From the NCBI RefSeq assembly GCF_006716785.1, contig NZ_VFPQ01000001.1, forward strand, positions 372,001 through 436,000: a DNA stretch of 64,000 bases, read 5' to 3'. Every line of letters starts with the position of its first letter. The first letter of the stretch is position 1. A program made the position numbers and the translations under genes. This stretch comes from Thermopolyspora flexuosa. GTDB lineage: Bacteria > Actinomycetota > Actinomycetes > Streptosporangiales > Streptosporangiaceae. Positions 27,490-37,198 of the stretch are shown in pieces. The notes below the pieces were generated by a model. It did not search any database. It had not been told where the DNA came from and saw nothing but the letters and a program-made list of their open reading frames with translations.

Positions 27490-30264
27490 GTGGATCTGCC
27501 CACGTACACCAATATCTGGCGGATCGAGAAGCGGCTGTACAAACTGTACGACCTTCGCCTGCCAATGCCGCTTCCGGTCGTCTGGATCGGTGTCTTTCTT
27601 GGGGTTCTGGCCGTCTGGACACTTCTTCTCCGGTTACTCCGCGTCCCTTTTGAAACCCCCTGGCACGTGCTCTATCTCGTGCCGCCCGGCGTGGTGACGT
27701 GGCTGTCCACCCGCCCGGTCATCGAGAACAAGCGGCTCACCGAGCTGCTCCAGTCGCAGCTCCGGTACCTGGGCGAGCCGCGCACCTGGTGCCGCATGGC
27801 CCCCGCCACGGAGCCGGACGAGATCCGGTTCGAGGCCCGCGTCTGGCGTCTGCCTCCGGAGGCCGCCCACGCCCTCGCGGCGAAGCGGGCGAAGCGCCGC
27901 GCCAAGGCGGAGGCGGCGGCCCGCAAGCGCGCCCGCGGCCGTGCGACCTCCCCGGCCACGGTCCCGGCGGCGCCGGCGGCGAAGTCCCCGGCGCCCTCCC
28001 CGGCGCGGGCGCTGCGGGGCCGCGCCGCGACCTCGGCCGCACCGCCGCTCGCCATCGGGGCGGGCGAGCCCGCGGCGGGGTCCGGGAACGGCGCGCGGGC
28101 CCGGGCGGGCGCGCCCGCGGAACCGGCCCTCCGGCCCGCGGAGCCGACGCCGGTCGCCGCCACGCCCGCCGTGCCGGGTGACGACGCCGCCGACCGCCAC
28201 GTGGTGGGCGAGATCAACCCCGCCGTCGCGGCCGCGGCGGCCGCCGTCACCGGCGCACGCGCCGACGCGGACGCGGCCGGGGACGGCGCGACCGCCCGGC
28301 GCGACCGCGGACGGGCACGTGCCGACGACGGCACCGCGGCCCGGCACAAGGAGGCCGTCACCGCGGGGCGGCCCGATGACGCCGAGCGCGGCGTGGCCGA
28401 GCCCGTGCCCGTGGCGAGCGCGAGCACCGATGCCGCCCGGACCGCCGACGACGGGGCCGGCGCGGAGCGGCCGCTGCAGTGGGGCGACGTGACCACCCCG
28501 CCGTGGAGCAGCGCCGCGGCCGCGGCGGACGAGACCGGTGCCTCGGTGGAGACGCGGGAGGACGACGCCGTCACCTCGCCGGGAGGCGGCGTGGTACGGC
28601 TGCTGCCCGTGCTGGGCACCGATGTCCGGGTTGCCCGCCGGAGGGGCGAGCGGGGGCCCGCGGCCTCCGGGTCCACGCCGGAGGCGGGCGACCGGCCCGC
28701 CACGCCCGCCGGGCTCGGCGTCGAGGCCCTGCGCAGGCTGCGCCGCCTCGCCACCGGCGCCGAGCGCACGGCGGAGACCGGCCCGGCCGAGGCGCCCACG
28801 ACCCCGTCGCCGTCCGCGGAGCCCTCGCCGGTGGCCGCGGAGACGGCGCACACCACCGCGCGGCGGGCGGAGGCCGCGCCGGATCGTGCGGCGACGGCCC
28901 CGGCGACCGGCGGCCCGGACCGGCCCGCCGACGCCACGGCGGACGAGCCCGTCACCGCGGCGAGCACTGCGGCGAGCACCGCGCCGAGCGGCGCCACCAC
29001 GGACGCCGCCGCGGCGCATGGCACGGCGCACGGCACGGCGGTCGGCGGCACCGCGCCGACGGCCGCACCGCAGCAGGACGCCCGGCCGCCGGAAGCGGGC
29101 CGGACGAGCGCCGCGGCCGAGGACGCCGCGGCCGACGACGACCTCGCCGAGGCGCGGCGGCAGCACCGCAGGGGCAGGCCGCCCCGGCGCAGCCGGCCGC
29201 CGCAGCGGCGCGGCCCGGCCACCCCGGTCACGATCCGGGCCGTGCCCGCCCCCGACCCCGCCGAGGCGACCAACCCGGCCGCGCCCGCCGTACCCGACCC
29301 GGCGGTCCGCCGGTTCCCCGAGCCCAAGGTGCGCCGGGTGGAGGCGGTGGTCGGCCGCGACACCTCCGGCGGCTGGCGGCGGCTCGCCCAGGTCGTGGTC
29401 GGCGTGGGCACCGGCCGCAGCGACGGCAGCGAGATCGACGAGGCCCGCGCCCGGTCGGCGATCAGCACGAGCAAGCGCATCGTCGTGCTCGGCTGCACCG
29501 GCGGCGCCGGGCAGACCACCACCGCGCTCATGCTCGGCCACACCCTCGCCACCTACCGCGAGGACCGGGTGCTCGCCGTGGACGCCAACACCGGCCCGCG
29601 CACCCTGTCGCACATGATCGCGGCCGAGTCGCCGGAGACGCTCACCTCGCTGCTCGAAGGCCTCGACGAGGTGAGCGGCTACCTGAGCATGCGCGCCTAC
29701 ACCACCCGCTGCGCCTCCGGCCTGGAGGTGATCGCCGCCGACACCGACGAGCACGCCACGCAGCGGCTCGCCGACCGGTCGATCCTCTCCGACCAGCGGC
29801 TCGCCGAGGCGATCCGCATGCTCGACCGGCACTACAAGCTGATCCTGATCGACCCGGCCGCGGCCGTGGCCGCCCGCGTCCTGCCGTACGCGGACCAGCT
29901 CATCCTGGTCGCCCCGGCGAGCGCGGACGCCCCGGACGCGATCGCGATGACCTACGACTGGCTCGACGGCCACGGCTGCAGCGACCTGCGCCGCCGCGCG
30001 GTGCTCGTGGTGAACGGCGTGAGCCGCCGCAGCCAGGAGGACGTCGAGCAGGCCGAGAGCGTGGCGAGCGGCCGGTGCCGGGCGATCGTGCGGGTGCCGT
30101 GGGACGAGGAGCTCGCCCCCGGCGGCACCGAGCCGCTCGAGCTCGGCCACCTGCGGGCCGCGACCCGGCGCGCGTACGTGGCGCTCGCCGGCGTGGTGGC
30201 GAGCGGGCTCGGCGCGGAGCGGCTGCGGGACCGCGCGGCACGGGCGGCGAACGAGGACCGATGA
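27490..30264 (+). CDS. TcpE-like membrane domain fused to MinD/ParA-like ATPase
   Basis: 924 aa. Residues about 1-115 resemble TcpE/PrgI (VirB3-like): YTNIWRIEKRLYKLYDLRLP, then two membrane spans. Residues about 140-630 are an Ala/Pro/Thr/Asp-rich low-complexity linker. Residues about 660-905 are a MinD/ParA-type ATPase: VVLGCTGGAGQTTTALMLGH, VLAVDANTGPRT, and LILIDPAAAVAARVLPYADQ. The signature Lys and P-loop Lys of KGGxGKT are Thr and Gln here, so ATP hydrolysis is doubtful unless this subfamily is adapted. It presumably links the secretion platform to a partner through the linker. GTG 27490 has AGGAGG upstream. Confidence 0.78.
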   Translation: MDLPTYTNIWRIEKRLYKLYDLRLPMPLPVVWIGVFLGVLAVWTLLLRLLRVPFETPWHVLYLVPPGVVTWLSTRPVIENKRLTELLQSQLRYLGEPRTWCRMAPATEPDEIRFEARVWRLPPEAAHALAAKRAKRRAKAEAAARKRARGRATSPATVPAAPAAKSPAPSPARALRGRAATSAAPPLAIGAGEPAAGSGNGARARAGAPAEPALRPAEPTPVAATPAVPGDDAADRHVVGEINPAVAAAAAAVTGARADADAAGDGATARRDRGRARADDGTAARHKEAVTAGRPDDAERGVAEPVPVASASTDAARTADDGAGAERPLQWGDVTTPPWSSAAAAADETGASVETREDDAVTSPGGGVVRLLPVLGTDVRVARRRGERGPAASGSTPEAGDRPATPAGLGVEALRRLRRLATGAERTAETGPAEAPTTPSPSAEPSPVAAETAHTTARRAEAAPDRAATAPATGGPDRPADATADEPVTAASTAASTAPSGATTDAAAAHGTAHGTAVGGTAPTAAPQQDARPPEAGRTSAAAEDAAADDDLAEARRQHRRGRPPRRSRPPQRRGPATPVTIRAVPAPDPAEATNPAAPAVPDPAVRRFPEPKVRRVEAVVGRDTSGGWRRLAQVVVGVGTGRSDGSEIDEARARSAISTSKRIVVLGCTGGAGQTTTALMLGHTLATYREDRVLAVDANTGPRTLSHMIAAESPETLTSLLEGLDEVSGYLSMRAYTTRCASGLEVIAADTDEHATQRLADRSILSDQRLAEAIRMLDRHYKLILIDPAAAVAARVLPYADQLILVAPASADAPDAIAMTYDWLDGHGCSDLRRRAVLVVNGVSRRSQEDVEQAESVASGRCRAIVRVPWDEELAPGGTEPLELGHLRAATRRAYVALAGVVASGLGAERLRDRAARAANEDR

Positions 30265-30288
30265 CGCGGCGAGAGAAGTGGTGAACCG

Positions 30289-32814
30289 GTGACCAGGGCG
30301 TCGAGGGCACGAAGCAGGCTGGCCGTACGGTATTTCGACGACCGCATCCTCCTCACCGACACGGCGGCCTGGGCGTACTTCCGGCTGCCGACGGTGAGCT
30401 ACGAGTTCATCACCGCCGAGGAGCGCGAGGCCCTCGCCAACAACATCACGATCGCGCTCGCCGCGATCCGCATGCCGGACGCCGAGGTGCACCTGCGGGT
30501 CGCGCACCGCGCCTACCCGGCGGCCGAGTGGGCGATGCAGCTCAACGAGACCTCCGACCAGGGGCCGGGCTGGCGCGAGTACCTCGAGGAGATGTACCGC
30601 CACGTGTGGGCGAAGGACTTCTGGACCAAGGAGGTCTACCTCGGGGTACGGCTCGGCCAGCGCGGCGCCCAGCTCGGCACCGGCTTCCTCGCCCAGCTGT
30701 TCGGCGCGTACCGGCGCGGCGAGCGGATCCTCGGCCTCGAGGACGACCACGTGCCGGAGCGGGAGATCGACCGGTGGACCGACGCGGCCGAGCGGCTCGG
30801 CCGCGCCCTCGCCTCCAGCGCGCTGCACGCCCGGCACGCCACCGCCACCGAGATCGCCTGGCTGTTCCAGCACGCGGTCCACGGCTCGATCGGCGACCCG
30901 CCGCCCCCGGCGTCGCGGTCCCGCGGCTGGGGCCGGGGCGAGATCGAGATGCTCGTCGAGGGCCAGATCCACAACGGCCGGTCCATGCTGTGCGTGGAGC
31001 AGCCCGCGGGCGAGTCGTACGTGGCGCACCTGTCGTTCGCCCGCTTCCCCGACCTCATGCCGTTCCCGGACGGCGAGCCGTGGCTGCACTTCGCCGACCA
31101 GCTGCCGTTCCCGGTCGAGGTGTCGAGCCGGATGCGGCTGGTGCCGCCGGTGCGGGCGAGCCGCGACGTGGCGCGCAAGCTCGCGCACGCCCGGGACATG
31201 GACATCCACATCCGGGAGGCGGGCGCGGAGGCGCCGCTCGCGCTCGCCGAGCAGATCGACGCCGCCCGCATGCTCGAGCACGGCATCACCAAGGAGCGGC
31301 TGCCGTTCGTGTACGGCTGGCACCGGCTGATCGTGTCCGCCCCGACCGAGGAGATCTGCCGCCAGCGCATCGAGGCGGTGATCGAGCACTACCGCGACAT
31401 GGGCATCGACGTGGTGAACTCCACCGGCGACCAGTGGTCGCTGTTCTGCGAGTCGCTGCCCGGCGACCGGGTGCGGGTGAACGCCTACGCCCAGCGGCAG
31501 CCGCTGCGCACCATCGCGGGCGGCATGGCCACGGCCACGGTGGAGCTCGGCGACCGGCCGGAGGAGGGCGGCTGGGTCGGGCCGTACATCGGGGAGACGC
31601 TCGGCCGGGCGCGGTCGATCGTGCACTTCGACCCGCTCGTCGCGGCGGTGCGCAACCGCCCCACGGCGATCGCGATCACCGGCGAGCCGGGCGGGGGTAA
31701 GACGACTCTGGCCCTGCTCCTCATCTATCAAATGGCGCTCCGAGGTGTCACCATCGCGGTGATCGACCCGAAAGGAGACGCCGAGTCGCTCGTGCGATTG
31801 CTGCAGAGGCGTGGCCGCAAGGCGCGCGTCGTCCCGCTGGGGTCGGCCGCGCCGGGCCTGCTCGACCCGTTCTCCTTCGGCGACGATCTCGCCACGAAGA
31901 AGACGATGGCGACCGAGACGCTGCGGCTGCTGCTGCCGCGCATGTCCGAGGAGCGCGAGTCGGCGATGATCCAGGCGGTGGCCGCGGTGGCGAACGGCCC
32001 GTCGCCGTCGCTCGGCAAGGTCGTGGAGTACCTCGAGCGGTCCGACGACCCGGCGTCGAAGAACCTCGGCGCGGTGCTGCGCTCGATGTCCGAGATGCAC
32101 CTCGCCCGGCTGTGCTTCGACCCGTCGGGCGGGGAGCGGTTCGAGACCGCCGGGTGGACCACGGTGTTCACCCTCGGCGGGCTCACCCTGCCGGACGTGG
32201 CCACGAACCGCGACGACTACAGCTACGAGCAGCGGCTCTCGGTCGCGCTGCTCTACCTCGTGGCGCAGTTCGCCCGCGGGCTGATGAACGGCCTCGACCG
32301 GCGCCTGCCCAAGGCGATCTTCCTCGACGAGGCGTGGGCGATCACCTCCACGCCCGAGGGCGCCAAGCTCGTGCCCGAGGTGAGCCGCATGGGCCGGTCC
32401 CGCAACACCGCGCTCGTGCTGGTCTCGCAGAACGCCGGCGACCTGCTCAACGAGCAGGTGACGAACTGCCTGTCGTCGGTGTTCGCGTTCCGCTCCACCG
32501 AGCGGGTCGAGGTGGAGAACGTGATGGCGCTGCTCGGCGTGGAGCCGACCGAGGAGCACAAGGCCGTGCTGCGGTCGCTCGGCAACGGCGAGTGCATCTT
32601 CCGGGACCTCGACGGCCGCGCCGGCCGCATCGGGGTCGACCTGATCTCCGACGAGCTGCTGCGGTGGCTCGACACGAATCCGACGCATGACAAGCCCGTC
32701 GGCGAGGCCGACGATCCGCACGGCGGTGCGGACGTCACGGACGCTCGTCTCGGCGGCGTGCAAGGCGGGGGCACCGGCGGTTCGGGGGCGGTGACGCAGG
32801 AGGTGCGGTCATGA
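30289..32814 (+). CDS. VirB4/TcpF-like secretion ATPase
   Basis: 841 aa. The N-terminal 440 residues match the VirB4/TraC-type adaptor domain in character. The motor domain has Walker A GEPGGGKTT (about 465-473), an IDPKGDAE motif, and Walker B AIFLDEAW (about 676-683), followed by a sensor-like SQN in VLVSQNAGDLLNEQ. VirB4 is the universal energy source of type IV secretion. The GTG start lies 24 nt after the previous stop. The stop overlaps the next gene by an ATGA tetranucleotide, so translation is coupled. Confidence 0.85.
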   Translation: MTRASRARSRLAVRYFDDRILLTDTAAWAYFRLPTVSYEFITAEEREALANNITIALAAIRMPDAEVHLRVAHRAYPAAEWAMQLNETSDQGPGWREYLEEMYRHVWAKDFWTKEVYLGVRLGQRGAQLGTGFLAQLFGAYRRGERILGLEDDHVPEREIDRWTDAAERLGRALASSALHARHATATEIAWLFQHAVHGSIGDPPPPASRSRGWGRGEIEMLVEGQIHNGRSMLCVEQPAGESYVAHLSFARFPDLMPFPDGEPWLHFADQLPFPVEVSSRMRLVPPVRASRDVARKLAHARDMDIHIREAGAEAPLALAEQIDAARMLEHGITKERLPFVYGWHRLIVSAPTEEICRQRIEAVIEHYRDMGIDVVNSTGDQWSLFCESLPGDRVRVNAYAQRQPLRTIAGGMATATVELGDRPEEGGWVGPYIGETLGRARSIVHFDPLVAAVRNRPTAIAITGEPGGGKTTLALLLIYQMALRGVTIAVIDPKGDAESLVRLLQRRGRKARVVPLGSAAPGLLDPFSFGDDLATKKTMATETLRLLLPRMSEERESAMIQAVAAVANGPSPSLGKVVEYLERSDDPASKNLGAVLRSMSEMHLARLCFDPSGGERFETAGWTTVFTLGGLTLPDVATNRDDYSYEQRLSVALLYLVAQFARGLMNGLDRRLPKAIFLDEAWAITSTPEGAKLVPEVSRMGRSRNTALVLVSQNAGDLLNEQVTNCLSSVFAFRSTERVEVENVMALLGVEPTEEHKAVLRSLGNGECIFRDLDGRAGRIGVDLISDELLRWLDTNPTHDKPVGEADDPHGGADVTDARLGGVQGGGTGGSGAVTQEVRS

Positions 32815-35210
32815 GGGTTCCCGTACGGGAACGGCGTAACCGGGTGGGCGGCACGGCGGGCACCGCGGCGAGGGCGCGCGAACCGGTACGGCGGCGCAGG
32901 CGGCTGGTGCGGCGGGTCGCGCTCGCGCTCGTCGCCGCGATCGGCCTCGCGCTGGCGCCGCTCGCCTTCCCGAACTCGGCGGCGGTCGCCGCGCCGTGCG
33001 ACATGTCCGGGGATCTCACCCCGGCGGTGGTCGGCAGCGGCGTGGACGGCCTGATCAAGCCGCCCCCGGCGACCATCGCCGCCCCGGAGCCCGAGGGCGG
33101 GGCCGGCGACCCGTCGGGCACCGGGCCGCAGCAGGGCTCGGCCGGCCGACCCGAGCCGAAGACCAACTACGAGCGGTACGGCATGGCCGGCCAGTTCTGG
33201 CACACCTACGACCTCGGCTGCACCGACATGGGCGCGGTGCTCGGCAACGCCTGGGCCAACACGATCTTCTCCACCGCCAAGGCGCTCAACCGGCTCACCA
33301 TCACCACCTACCAGGCCGCCGCCACCGAGGGGCCACTGCGGGCGATCAAGGACGTGGTGGACGACATCGTCACCAACCTCGCCAACGCCCTGTACTGGCC
33401 GTACCTGCGGGTGATCGTCATCCTCGCGGCGATCTGGCTCGCCTGGTACGGGCTGATCCGCAAGCGGGCGACCGTCACCACCGAGGGCGTCATCTGGATG
33501 GTGTGCGCGGTCACCGTCGCGGTGTGGTTCTTCAGCCGCCCGGGCGACTTCACCGGCATGGGCACCACGGTCACCGACAAGACCGGCGAGATCGTCACCT
33601 CGGCGTTCGCCGGGCTGCCCGGCGCGGCGGGCTCCTCCTGCCTGCCGCTGAAGGGCCAGGACGGGCCGGACGCGGTGCCCGCGTCCTACGACGGGGTGTC
33701 CGTGGTGGACCGCAACGCCGACCAGCTGTGGTCGACGTTCGTGTGCAAGCCGTGGCTGATGGGCGTGTTCGGCACCGCCGACCCGTCGACCACCCAGGTG
33801 AAGACCCTCGGCGCGAAGCTGCTCGACATCCAGGCGATCGACGTGCAGGAGCAGGGCGCGCAGCCGCAGAACTCCGCGGCGCACCAGGCCCGGTACGTCG
33901 AGGAGATCGTCACCCCGATGCGGAGCACCCCGACGTTCTTCCTGTTCCAGGGCAAGGACTGGACGTCGCGGCTCGGCATCGCGTTCGGCGCGCTCGTCGC
34001 CGCGGTGGTCGCGGGCCTGCTGATCTTCCTCGTCGCGGTGTCCCTGCTCGTGCTCAAGATCGGCTTTTTGATCCTGCTCATCCTCGGGCCGGTCTTCCTG
34101 CTCATCGGCGTGCACCCGGGCACCGGGCGGATCATCGCGATGCGCTGGCTGGAGATGCTCATCGGCACGCTGCTGCGGCAGGCCCTGCTCGCGCTGCTGC
34201 TCGGCGTGCTCGTGTACGGCTACGCGCTGATCATGTCCACCGGGCTGCCGTGGGGCATGCAGATCACGTTCATGGCGCTGCTCACCATCGCCACGTTCTT
34301 CTACCGGCGGCCGTTCCAGCACCTGTTCGCCTCGATGGACGGGCACACGATCACCACGCGGGTGCTCGGCGAGGCGGCCACCGCCCCGACCCTGTCGCGG
34401 GCCGCGGCGGTGCTGCCGCCGGTCATGGGCTACCGGGTCGGCCGGTGGACGCTGCGCCGCGCCGAGCCGCTCATCTCGGCGGCGGCCCGCGGCCACGCCG
34501 CCGGATCGGCCGCGGCCGCGGCGGCCACCGGGGTGGCCCAGGGCCGGGTGCGTGCCGAGGAGGGCGCGGCGGCGGGCGCTGCGGCCGGGGTCCGGGTGGC
34601 CGAGGGCGGCCGGCCCGCGCCGCTGGAGACCGAGGCGGCCGGGCGGCGCAGGCTCGCCGGGGCCGCGCCGCGGACCGGGTCGGCCCCGCCGCTGCGGCTG
34701 TCCGGCGGCTCGGGCGGCGCCACGGCGTCCGGCGCCGGCGCGGCGACGCGGGTGACCCGGGCCGCGGCGACCCGCGCCACCGAGGGCGGCTCGTCGCGCC
34801 TCGGCGGCTGGTTCAGCGGGTCCGGCGGCGGCTGGGCGTCGCACCGGTCCTCCGGCGGGTCGTCCCGGTCCTCCGGGAACGGCTCCGGCGGCGGGGGCTG
34901 GTTCGGCGGGCGGTCGCGCGGCTCGTCCGGCGGCTGGTTCGGTGGCGGCTCGCGCGGCTCCGGCGGGTCGGGCGGCTCGTCGCGGAGCTCCGGCACCGAG
35001 CGGTCGCGCTCCTCGTCGTCCGGCGGCGGCGGGCTGTTCGGCGGTGGCTCCTCGGCGCCGCGCCGTACCGCGGCCACCGTGCACGAGAGCGGGCCGTGGG
35101 CGCGCAACGGGTCGCGGCCCGAGCCGCCGCCGCTGTGGTTGCCGAGCCGTTCCGAGGAGGACACCGGGCCGTTCTGGCTGCGTCCGGCGAAGCGGGACTC
35201 CGACGACTAG
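32811..35210 (+). CDS. VirB6/TrbL-like polytopic membrane protein with Gly/Ser/Trp-Phe tail
   Basis: 799 aa. A basic N-terminus and signal or anchor segment (about 35-60, ending AAVAAPC) are followed by an extracytoplasmic loop, spans at about 198-216 and 225-243, a second loop with Cys residues, and spans at about 387-435, 455-475 and 482-500. From about 560 it is cytoplasmic and low-complexity; about 660-760 repeats GGWF/GGGWFGG with Arg-Gly and Ser. The topology fits VirB6/TcpH-type channel proteins. It is coupled to the VirB4 gene by ATGA. Confidence 0.78.
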   Translation: MRVPVRERRNRVGGTAGTAARAREPVRRRRRLVRRVALALVAAIGLALAPLAFPNSAAVAAPCDMSGDLTPAVVGSGVDGLIKPPPATIAAPEPEGGAGDPSGTGPQQGSAGRPEPKTNYERYGMAGQFWHTYDLGCTDMGAVLGNAWANTIFSTAKALNRLTITTYQAAATEGPLRAIKDVVDDIVTNLANALYWPYLRVIVILAAIWLAWYGLIRKRATVTTEGVIWMVCAVTVAVWFFSRPGDFTGMGTTVTDKTGEIVTSAFAGLPGAAGSSCLPLKGQDGPDAVPASYDGVSVVDRNADQLWSTFVCKPWLMGVFGTADPSTTQVKTLGAKLLDIQAIDVQEQGAQPQNSAAHQARYVEEIVTPMRSTPTFFLFQGKDWTSRLGIAFGALVAAVVAGLLIFLVAVSLLVLKIGFLILLILGPVFLLIGVHPGTGRIIAMRWLEMLIGTLLRQALLALLLGVLVYGYALIMSTGLPWGMQITFMALLTIATFFYRRPFQHLFASMDGHTITTRVLGEAATAPTLSRAAAVLPPVMGYRVGRWTLRRAEPLISAAARGHAAGSAAAAAATGVAQGRVRAEEGAAAGAAAGVRVAEGGRPAPLETEAAGRRRLAGAAPRTGSAPPLRLSGGSGGATASGAGAATRVTRAAATRATEGGSSRLGGWFSGSGGGWASHRSSGGSSRSSGNGSGGGGWFGGRSRGSSGGWFGGGSRGSGGSGGSSRSSGTERSRSSSSGGGGLFGGGSSAPRRTAATVHESGPWARNGSRPEPPPLWLPSRSEEDTGPFWLRPAKRDSDD

Positions 35211-35222
35211 GGACCGGCCGCG

Positions 35223-35915
35223 ATGTCGCAGGGTATCGACGGCAGGAGGGTCGTCTTCGCCGCCGTGGTCGCCGTGCTCGCGGCCCTCGGCGTCTACCTG
35301 CTGGTCGCCCCCGACCCGCAGGACGGCGAGGCGGGCCCGGCCGGCACCCCGGCGGCGGGCGGCGGGGAGGGCACGGCGGCGCCGCGTGCCTCCGGCTCGG
35401 CCGCGCCCTCTCCACCCGCCTCGGTGAACCCGCAGGAGTTCGACATCTACGCCTACCTGCCGTGGTCGCGGGAGCAGCTCGCGGCCTCGGCGGACGTGGC
35501 GCGGCGGTTCCTCGCCCAGTACGCCACCCACCGGCACGACGAGGACCCGATCAGCTACGCGGAACGGCTGAAGTCGTTCACCACCACCGAGCTCGCCACC
35601 TCGCTCACCCGCACGGTCACCGACCCGCGGCGGGTGGAGCAGGAGCGGGCCGACCAGGTGGTGTCCGAGGGCACCGCGCGGATCCGGCAGATCCGCACGT
35701 TCGGGGAGAACTCCATCACCTGGGTGGGCACCGCGACCGAGCGCATCACCGCGGCGAGCGGGCGGCGGGAGGTGGTCCAGGAGTACGCGGTGACCACGAT
35801 CCAGGTCGGTGAGGCCTGGAAGGTCTACGACTTCAACCTCGCCGAGGCCGGGCAGGAGGGCGACGCCGCCGGTCCGGCCCCCGGCGGCTCCGGCGGTGAG
35901 GAGCGGGCGGAATGA
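35223..35915 (+). CDS. Single-span VirB8-like accessory protein
   Basis: 230 aa. One N-terminal span (about 10-30, VFAAVVAVLAALGVYLLVA) and a Pro/Ala/Gly-rich linker precede a globular domain (about 70-210) that alternates helices and strands as in NTF2-like VirB8 folds (VARRFLAQYATHR, EYAVTTIQVGEAWKVYDFN). Assignment is by layout and neighbours, not clear identity. It begins 12 nt after the channel gene and overlaps the next gene by ATGA. Confidence 0.68.
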   Translation: MSQGIDGRRVVFAAVVAVLAALGVYLLVAPDPQDGEAGPAGTPAAGGGEGTAAPRASGSAAPSPPASVNPQEFDIYAYLPWSREQLAASADVARRFLAQYATHRHDEDPISYAERLKSFTTTELATSLTRTVTDPRRVEQERADQVVSEGTARIRQIRTFGENSITWVGTATERITAASGRREVVQEYAVTTIQVGEAWKVYDFNLAEAGQEGDAAGPAPGGSGGEERAE

Positions 35916-37027
35916 CCGCCGGCGGCATGGGCTCCGGCCGCTCCCGGGGCCACCTGCTCATCGTCGTGCTCGCCCTGTCCGGGCTGCTGCTGGTGGTGCT
36001 CGTCGTGGCGCCGATGCTGCTCACCACGTTCACGCTGCCGTTCGGCGGCCTCGGCTTCGGCGCGGACTGCGCCGAGGCGGCCGCCGACCGCGAGGACCTC
36101 TCGAAGACGGCGCGGGACGACATCCCCGAGGACTACCTGAAGCTGTACAAGGAGCACGGCGCGCGGATCGGCGTGCAGTGGAACGTGCTCGCCGCGATCG
36201 GCAAGCGCGAGACCGACCACGGCCGCTCCACGCTGCCCGGGGTGCGCAGCGGCACCAACTACGCCGGGGCGGCCGGGCCGATGCAGTTCCTCATCAGCAC
36301 CTGGGGCGGCAAGCCGCAGATCGACGTGCGGTCGGAGAAGTTCAACGGGTACGCCTCGGACGGCGACGGCGACGGCATCGGCGACGTGTACAACCCGGCC
36401 GACGCGATCCTCGGCGCGGCGAAGATGCTCAAGCGCAACGGCGCCCCCGACGACCTGCGGCGCGCGATCTTCGCCTACAACCACGCAACCTGGTACGTCG
36501 ACCAGGTGCTCGAGATCGCCCGGCGGTACGCGGCCTCCGGCGAGGTGGAGACGCTGCCGGACTCGAACCCGCTGTGCGACCCGTCGTACGTGAACGGCGC
36601 GCCCAGCCGGCTCGTGGCCAAGATCCTCGACTACGCGCTCGCCCAGCGCGGCAAGCCGTACCGATGGGGCGGCACCGGGCCGGACGCGTTCGACTGCTCC
36701 GGCATCGTCTACATGGCCTACCGGCACGCCGGGCTGACGATCCCGCGCACCACGTTCGGCCAGTGGCCGTTCGGGGTGCGGATCGAGCCGGGCGAGGAGC
36801 AGCCGGGCGACCTGGTGTTCTTCAACACCGGCCCGGGCACCCGGCCGGACAGCCCGGGGCACGTCGGGCTCGTGGTCGCGCCGGGCAAGATGATCGAGGC
36901 GCGGTGCACGAACTGCGGGCCGATCAAGGTGACCACGTACCGGGACCGGCCGGCCCTGGTCGGCTTCACCCGGCCGCTGGAGAACCCCGAGGTGAAGGAG
37001 CAGGTGCGCCGCCTCGGCCTCGCCTGA
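35912..37027 (+). CDS. VirB1/TcpG-type peptidoglycan hydrolase (SLT plus NlpC/P60)
   Basis: 371 aa. An N-terminal span (about 13-37) anchors two hydrolase domains outside the cell. The lysozyme-like transglycosylase (about 70-200) has a catalytic Glu near residue 99 (GKRETDHGRS) and AGPMQFLISTWG. The NlpC/P60 domain (about 235-355) has catalytic Cys near 261 (FDCSGIVYMAYRHAG) and His near 316 (SPGHVGLVV). Such two-headed enzymes open the wall for conjugation machinery. Last gene of the T4SS-like run. Confidence 0.9.
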   Translation: MTAGGMGSGRSRGHLLIVVLALSGLLLVVLVVAPMLLTTFTLPFGGLGFGADCAEAAADREDLSKTARDDIPEDYLKLYKEHGARIGVQWNVLAAIGKRETDHGRSTLPGVRSGTNYAGAAGPMQFLISTWGGKPQIDVRSEKFNGYASDGDGDGIGDVYNPADAILGAAKMLKRNGAPDDLRRAIFAYNHATWYVDQVLEIARRYAASGEVETLPDSNPLCDPSYVNGAPSRLVAKILDYALAQRGKPYRWGGTGPDAFDCSGIVYMAYRHAGLTIPRTTFGQWPFGVRIEPGEEQPGDLVFFNTGPGTRPDSPGHVGLVVAPGKMIEARCTNCGPIKVTTYRDRPALVGFTRPLENPEVKEQVRRLGLA

Positions 37028-37184
37028 CGGTGTCCTCGTCCGGCCCGCCCCGGCCCGGTTCCGGCATTTCCCCGGCCGTGCCGTACCGGGGACCCAATGC
37101 GCCGGCGGGCATTCGCCGCGCATACGAAAGGTAACGGCTGCCCATCGACCACAATGCGGTCGTTCGCCGGTCGCCGCCGTCCTT

Positions 37185-37190
37185 TAGGGT
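37185..37190 (+). promoter_or_regulatory. -10 element of NUDIX gene (leaderless)
   Basis: TAGGGT ends 8 nt before ATG 37199, separating this gene's transcription from the upstream operon. Confidence 0.4.
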
Positions 37191-37198
37191 CTTCTTTC

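Noticed and set aside
25790-27622. 610-codon open frame on the minus strand, antisense to the first secretion genes
   Set aside because: Composition is Arg/His/Gly-rich as expected for a GC-rich shadow, and the plus-strand TcpC-like gene has recognisable domains.
27634-32763. 1709-codon open frame antisense to the TcpE-MinD and VirB4 genes
   Set aside because: It lies opposite two well-supported genes and shows no domain; long antisense frames are common at this GC content.
26114-37027. Integrative conjugative element
   Set aside because: No integrase, att repeat, relaxase or coupling protein is visible, and composition matches the flanks.
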